Below, piece by piece: positions 57,967 through 64,000 of a stretch of 64,000 nt of DNA. The notes under the pieces were generated by a model. That model searched no databases, was not told where the DNA came from, and saw only the letters and a program-made list of their open reading frames with translations. The DNA lies in contig NW_026516232.1 in NCBI RefSeq assembly GCF_025602895.1, positions 62,001 through 126,000 of the forward strand. The letters run 5' to 3'. Source of the stretch: Polychytrium aggregatum (taxonomy: Eukaryota; Chytridiomycota; Chytridiomycetes; Polychytriales). The translations under genes were made by a program, and so were the position numbers. The first letter of the stretch is position 1. Each line of letters opens with the position of its first letter.

Positions 57967-58647
57967 TTGTTGGCATCCAGATCAAGAAGCCCGATGTTTG
58001 AGACGTATTACTCCCATTTCGAGCAATGCTTCCCTCCGAAATCGCAGCATCCAAACACATACAAAGTCGCTGGTGCAGCCGGCCCGCCGAAAACCAAGAC
58101 TGTCCGAAGCAAGAGCCTGCTTGATCTTTACGACGACCTTGACCCTCTGTTTTCAGATTCCCTGCAGAGCGTGTATGGAGACGATGACTTTGGCCGCTGC
58201 ACAGATGTTCCGCGAGCAAGGCGTTCGGGCGAAATCATCTGTCTACCAGATCCGACTGCCTTGGGCTTTGAGGACGAGCAAGCCGTTCCCGTGTCATCTC
58301 CGTGCGCCTTCATTTCGGAGCTCCTGGCCCCCATATCGCCTTGTCCTGAACGACAGATCCAGGATTTCGGATCGACAGCAACTAATGACCCCATACTGGA
58401 TAATACTCGGCGCCGTAATCGCGAATCTGTCCATAGATTCACCCCATCAAGTCAGCTATTAAATTTCTCGGTATCAATTCAAGAGCACCACCGCATGCTG
58501 GACGAACCGTTTATAATGAATCCCTGGGCCTCAACGCCCCGCTTTCCTGCAGATCAGGTTGGTTCGGAATGCGCATGCTTTGTGTCGGTGCAAATGCTGA
58601 ATAGAGAGTGGAGCCTGTCCCGGATGCTACTTTGCACCAGCCATTAA
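57967..58647 (+). CDS. Uncertain ORF, hypothetical protein or upstream exon of the ankyrin gene
   Basis: Open frame of 226 codons from MLASRSRSP; a second ATG (MFETYYSHFEQ) follows at residue 10. The translation is polar with an acidic stretch (SLLDLYDDLDPLFSDSLQS) and no known domain. Its composition is less skewed than the noise ORFs nearby. It lies just before the ankyrin gene, whose own reading frame continues upstream to an acceptor-like tag at 58688. A donor such as atcag/gttggt near 58560 would join the two in phase 0, so this may be the 5' exon of that gene. Not resolved. Confidence 0.4.
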   Translation: MLASRSRSPMFETYYSHFEQCFPPKSQHPNTYKVAGAAGPPKTKTVRSKSLLDLYDDLDPLFSDSLQSVYGDDDFGRCTDVPRARRSGEIICLPDPTALGFEDEQAVPVSSPCAFISELLAPISPCPERQIQDFGSTATNDPILDNTRRRNRESVHRFTPSSQLLNFSVSIQEHHRMLDEPFIMNPWASTPRFPADQVGSECACFVSVQMLNREWSLSRMLLCTSH

Positions 58648-58688
58648 GCCGATACTGATGCCCAAATCGCACCATGTGATGTTCGTAG

Positions 58689-61600
58689 ATTGAGCCACAC
58701 CAGTTCAGAACTCAGCCGCCTTCGATCAGACGTTGCGGGGACCACAATCCCGGCTCCGGCAATTCCGAACCTGGCGCAGGCGACCGCCCCGAGTCGTCAA
58801 AGTCATCGTCATCTCGTGGGGACGCCGAAGCAAACGGTGATCGCCGCGAGCCCAGTCGTGAGGGGTCGGACCGAGCCGATTCGCGTGAACGAAAAGCCGC
58901 CGGGGACGACGACAGGGATTCGGACTCGGCTTCAGAGAACGAGGGCCAGAGCGACAGCAGCTTGAGCGACGTGGATGAGTCCAGCTCATCCCCCTCGGAC
59001 TCGGAAAGCACCTATTCGAGTGACGATTCCAACAGCAAAGCGCGCGAGCGATTGTCGAGGAAAGATAAACAGGCTCCCAAGCGTTCAAGTGACGAGTCCC
59101 TCAACAACTCCAGATCTCAGGCGCGAAAGTTGAAACGCAAGAATCTGCGTCGAATCTCGAGCACGTCTGCGTCGAGCGAGCACTCTGACCGAGAGCCCGA
59201 TGCGAAGACCTCTCGTCGACGGAGAAAGCAGAAAGGGCAAGGCCGGCGTGATCCGGCAGCCAAGTCAAGCAACGCTTCCGCCTCCCGTGTCTCGGATCGT
59301 CCAAAAAAGGGTTCGCCCGATGTCAAGGAGTACATGGACCACAATCCAGAAATACTTGAAGAGTATCTGGAGCGAAACCCCAGCGCCTTTATGCTCCTCG
59401 ACTGCGACGACGACGATGACGACGATTACAGCGAGCACATGAACCGGAGGCGCATCGAGGATGCGAAGCGGCGAGGCCGACTGCCGAGCCGTCGGAGCAA
59501 GAGCCTCCAGGACTGGGAGCGCGCGCAGATCGAGAGACTCAAGGAGTTTGAGCGGACCACGCATGCGTCAGCTCCACCCAAGCCGCCCCCGAATGACGCT
59601 TGGGAGGCGCCAAAGCCAGAGTCTTCGGCTGTAATTGTGTCGCCTCCCCCAAGCTCCCTGCAAACCAACGAAACCAAGCCGAAAATGCCAAACAAGAAAC
59701 ATCCACGACACAGCCCTGACGATCGAGACCTGCTTGATCCAGACGACCGGTCCGATCAGCGCAAGCAACACAAGCGCAAGGAAGATCGCCCGCCGCGTAA
59801 GCCCAAGGAGACCGAAGAGCGCCTGTCACGCACGGTGATTCAGCGACGATCGGTGACACCCCCGTCGGCGACCAGGAAAGACAGTGGCAGCGTTCGCGAG
59901 GACAGCGGCATTATCGTCGCTGGACGGAAGCGCGTCCTGCCTTACTCGGCCATCAATGCTCCCGATCGCAGCGGTCAGACACCGATCTTCAATTTCGCAA
60001 GGATTGGCGACGTCAGCACCTGTCTCTCGCTCGTCAATGCTGGCGCCGATCTCAACATCAAGGATCACGCTGGCTGGACACCACTGCACGAGGCCTGTCT
60101 CGAGGGCCACGACGAAGTCGTCAAGCTGCTGATCCAGTACGGCGCCGATGTCAATGCCACTGGCCACAACCAAGACACGGCCCTGCACGATGCGGCGCAA
60201 AATGGACATGTCAGCGTTGTCGAATGCCTGCTCTCGCATGGCGCTTATCTCCACGCCACTAACGCCAAATCAGAGACGCCCCTTGACGTCGCCAACGATG
60301 AGGAGATGCGCTCACTCTTGCTCAAATGGGACGAGATGATGGCCCAGGTCACCGAGCGTGATGACTCTGGACAGACATTGCTGCACAGAGCCTCGGCAGC
60401 AGGGAGCATCGCCAAAGTGCGCGAGTGCATCCGCTACGGTGCTGATATTGATGCCCAAGACAATGCCGGTTGGACACCGCTGCACGAGGCAGCTCTCGAG
60501 GGCCACGCGCTCGTTGCCGAGGAGCTGTTGATCTTTGGCGCCACGGTCGATCTGATGGGATACGATGACGAAACGCCGCTGATGGACGCTGTGTCCAACA
60601 GCCACCTCGACTGTGTGCGCATTCTCTTGGAGTTTGGTGCCAGCAAGGATCGGCGCAACGCTCAGCACCTGTCGGCGCTGGACATGTGCACGAGCGATGC
60701 AATCAAGGAACTGCTCGTCAAGCCCAAGACGCACTGGCAGCCATACCGCGAGCCCCGATACCGTGCCCAAATCGTCCACCCGAGCGGACCCAGCGGCCTC
60801 AGTGCCATCCGCGACTACGCCAGCGCCGTCAAGTTCCGAGCCAGTGAACGGGACGACCACGACGACACTGCGGGCCATGGCCGCACATCGGCGACCAGCG
60901 CTCGCCGGAAGCGAGCCAGCTCGCTGTGCTCGGACTCTTCTACATCGACCAGCCTGCGGCGGCGCGACACCAGCGTCGGAATCGGCGACAGCGTCGAAAC
61001 AAGCACGGCCGGACAAAATCAAGCCTTTGCTTGGGGAGGGCTGGGGAGTCGCGACGGACCCTTTGTGTCGACTCGCGAGGAGCGCAAGTTTGGAGGGCTG
61101 TTGAAAACCATCGAGGCCATCTACGGTGGCGATCCAGCCGCCGCTCATCAAGAAGTCAGTGCCCAAGACAGCAGCACCCAGTCGCGTCGACACCGCAAAC
61201 GCAAACGCGAGGTCATCGGCAGTGGCGCATCGTCGCCAGAAGACCACCGGGCTACAGACACGGCCATGTCGCCGACGGGGCAAGGTCAGAAGAAGCGCGG
61301 CCGCCCTCGCAAGCCGACAGATGATGCCGAGCGATCGCCAGAGGATACGGACATGCACGACCTGCACTCAAGCGATAACGAGGACGAGTCCGGACGCAAG
61401 AAGACCCAGAACCGCCTCCAGGGAAAGAGGCACATGGCCGACGTCTATCGCCAGCCTGACTCTCTTGAACATCCGAACGGCAAGCCTGATGCCGGAGCAA
61501 AAATGAAAGTCGCGGGTCGCGGCCGCTACAAGTCACGAGAGTCTGATTATGGAAAGCCACAACGGCATTCGGAATCCTCGGCGACTTCCTCCAGCGACAA

Positions 61601-64000
61601 TGGCGATGAGGGTGGCGAAGATGATTCAGACTTTGAAACGAAGCTGCAGACAGCGATGGAGAAGCAGGAGGAAGAGGATCGTCGTCTCGAAGAGGAAGAG
61701 CGTCGGCGCACAGTGGACTCGAGGCAGCCACATGCATCCCAGGACGCCTCAGCAAAGAGCCGTGTAAAGTCATCCGGAACCAAGCAGGCCGTAGCTGGCA
61801 GCACAAGCGATGAAAAGCACAAGCGGGAGCCGGAACGAGCCGACACCAGCGTTTCAGGTCGGAAACGGAAGGACACCGAGCCGGAGCGAGGCCAATCCAA
61901 AGCTTCCAAGGACTCCAAAGGCGATAAGGATGTCAAGAAAGAAAAAGTCAAGCGTTCGGACGCCCGAGCCAAGGATGGAGGCCGAGACAACGCCCTTGAG
62001 GACGACCGCTCCAAGCACAAGCCTATCAAGAGCGAGAAGCACAAGAGCCGCGATGCCGAACGGGAGCAGGGCCGACACAGATCCAGCGAAGAGGCTCAAG
62101 TCAAGAAGCAGCGGGACGACAATGAGCGGGAACGGCCCGGGCCAGACCCAAAAGGCCGAAAGCCCAACCCGTCAGAATCCGCCACCGAGGTCGATCGTGA
62201 TAAAAAGCCCAAGCTCAAGGTCGGCGTCGGTCGCGGGGAGCCCGGTTTGCCCGAGAACGAATCCGGGGTCCAGTCTCGTGGACGGCAGCGAAGTGATCGC
62301 CTGATTCACGACACGACAGAGGAAGAGGACGAGGGCGATGACGAATATCGGGAGCTGCAGCGGCATCTCGAGCTCGAAGAGAGCATTGTAAGCCGCAGCA
62401 CGGCCAGCCCGGACAAAGCCAAGACCCAAAGCCGAGACGGAAACAAGACGGCCGATCGATCACTGCTTTTGTCGGTGGAACGGGGACCCAAGGGGCGGCC
62501 ACACGCCTCCGAGAGGGCTCCTCCGGATCCTCTGGGTGTCCCGGCGGCATTGGACAGCGGCGACCGACCCAATGGAACGGGCTCGTCCGGCGAACCGCAC
62601 TCTCAATCCGAGCCAGCTGGAATCGGGACAGGGGCTGTCGCGGTCAAGTCGGAAGGTAGGCAGACGGGCAATTCTAAACAACGCGACGCAGGAATTGCTT
62701 GCCCGTCGATGCTGACTCTCCGCTCTGCTATATCGCCATCTGCGGATCGATTCAGACTTGGACATGAACAGCCGACCCAGCGAGAGCGAGGAGGCACTCT
62801 TCAGCCACCCCAGCCTCGACAATGTCAAAGTCGATCCTATGGAAATCGACGACTACTTTAATGTCGACTCTCCGGTCTCGCGTCCCACTGTTATCATCGC
62901 CGACGTCCCGCCGTGTGAGTTGGCCGGTCAGCTTCGCCGCTGAGATCGCAGCAAATCCAGTCGTGCCATTCGCCCATAATTTGTCATGGTCGGCCCACGA
63001 CCATGCTAGCCGCCGTGTTGTCGCACTGCAGAATTCATTGAACTTGTGCCTCGCAGCAGTCATTGACAGCGGCTCACCCATTGCTCTCTTCCTCTCCCAG
63101 TGAGTATTCCCCAAGACACCCTTGTGGAGGTCAAGCCCGAGCCAGAGTCAGACGAGCCAGATCAACCCACAAAGCCACCAGCGGAACCAATCGTTACCCC
63201 GCCGGTCAGCACCCAGCACAAGACTGCACCTCCCGAGGTTGCTCGGACAGTAGCCAAGAACACACAGACCAAAACCGACGAGGCATCGGCCAAACCCGCG
63301 CCTGTGCGAAAGAAGCGAATGATGCTTGCTACCAAGGGATATATGCGCCTGGATGGAGACGGTGTCATGATCTCTGCCACCGGTGAGATTGTTGACATGA
63401 AGCCCGTTGCTGTGGGTGCCGCCACCGAAACCGACAAGGCTCTGGATGTGCTGCCGGATCGTGATGGATCCGCAGACCACTCCAAGCCGACCGCCCTTCC
63501 GCTCGATGACCCAACGGCTGCTCCGGAGGGCGACATGGAGCTCGATGGATATCGTCCCAGTATAGCCGGTGCATCCGAAGCAACGAAGCCCAAGGACACC
63601 CACAAGGCTCTGGCGCGCAACCGCGAAAAGGAAGCAAAGGAGCTACACAAGGAAAAGCGACGGCGTCTCTCGGTTCAGACGGAAAGCAGTAGCGAGGTCG
63701 AGTCGATCGACTCGACCAGGGTTGGTGGACTGACCCGCGACAGTGTCCGCGAGCAAGATACGACAGGCAACGTGAGCCACAAGGCTGCATCCAGTAGGCG
63801 CGTCGCCACGGTGGACGCTGATGTGGACCGCTCGACGATCGGCTCCGAAGCAGCCGAGTCGGTCGACTCGGAAATCATCGACGTAGTCGGTGGGTTGTCC
63901 CAGCCGCCATCTCGACGAGCCTCCGTATCAAACGAGGAGATGCAGACAGCACCCCCTGCAGCTTCTACTCAGCTCAAGAAACGAATCAAGAAGAAGAGCC
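58689..64000 (+). CDS. Ankyrin-repeat and AT-hook chromatin-type protein (Hos4/ANKRD11-like), 3' end off the window
   Basis: Exons 58689-62655, 62756-62914 and 63101 to beyond 64000 join in phase. No ATG lies at the 5' end of the first; the frame is open from an acceptor-like tag, so an upstream exon is expected. The N-terminal 330 residues are Ser/Asp/Arg-rich with KEYMDHNPEILEEYLERNP. Ankyrin repeats span about 59950-60720: TPIFNFARIGDVSTCLSLVN, GWTPLHEACLEGHDEVVKLL, DTALHDAAQNGHVSVVECLL, a second block with TLLHRASAAGSIAKVRECI, GWTPLHEAALEGH and TPLMDAVSNSH. Then KKRGRPRKP, an AT-hook, near 61290, and a long charged Lys/Glu/Arg region. Later exons contain VDPMEIDDYF and MMLATKGYMRLDGDGVM. 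Repeats of this kind occur in Hos4 of the Set3 histone deacetylase complex and in ANKRD11/12; a similar role is inferred. Confidence 0.8.

Overview
The window is eukaryotic nuclear DNA, most likely from an early-diverging (chytrid-type, zoosporic) fungus. Nearly every gene is split by short GT-AG introns of about 50-550 nt. The gene set is fungal: a ROG1-like lipase, an Ent3-like epsin, dynactin p150, an emp24/p24 protein, APC8/CDC23, a GH79 glycosidase and an ankyrin protein resembling the Hos4/ANKRD11 type. It also has two things that yeasts and moulds normally lack: an animal-like voltage-gated K+ channel and a good candidate AT-AC (U12-type) intron. The lineage is an inference from these traits. 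No rRNA, tRNA, CRISPR array, transposase or viral gene was recognised.

Layout. 1-1444 (+): 3' part of a lipoate-protein ligase. 2256-4437 (-): secreted GH79 glycosidase. 5792-8253 (-): degenerate kinase domain joined to a second C-terminal domain. 9579-13472 (+): six-TM voltage-gated K+ channel. 14416-15635 (-): p24 cargo receptor. 16036-17151 (-): protein with six AT-hooks. 18059-24507 (+): dynactin p150Glued. 24785-26581 (-): DUF676/ROG1-like lipase. 26917-28941 (-): LRR protein. 30640-34456 (+): AhpD/carboxymuconolactone-decarboxylase-like protein. 36689-40492 (-): Ent3/epsinR-type ENTH adaptor. 41193-42418 (-): unknown protein. 46385-49852 (-): anaphase-promoting complex subunit 8 (CDC23). 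50384 to about 56100 (-): large WD40 protein. 57967-58647 (+): uncertain ORF. 58689-64000 (+): ankyrin-repeat, AT-hook chromatin-type protein running off the right edge.

The genes do not form a pathway or operon. Loose functional groupings are membrane traffic (p24, Ent3-like epsin, dynactin), chromatin (AT-hook protein, ankyrin protein) and cell cycle (CDC23). Exon models were built by hand by requiring intron phase to match, GT-AG borders and protein motif continuity. Most junctions are consistent; those that are not are stated.

Two features stand out. The ligase has an intron with a U12-type AT-AC donor, branch site and acceptor. The K+ channel can encode its selectivity filter only if a 2-nt micro-exon is spliced in. 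The window is also rich in minisatellites of 6-26 bp units, most of them in introns and promoter regions.
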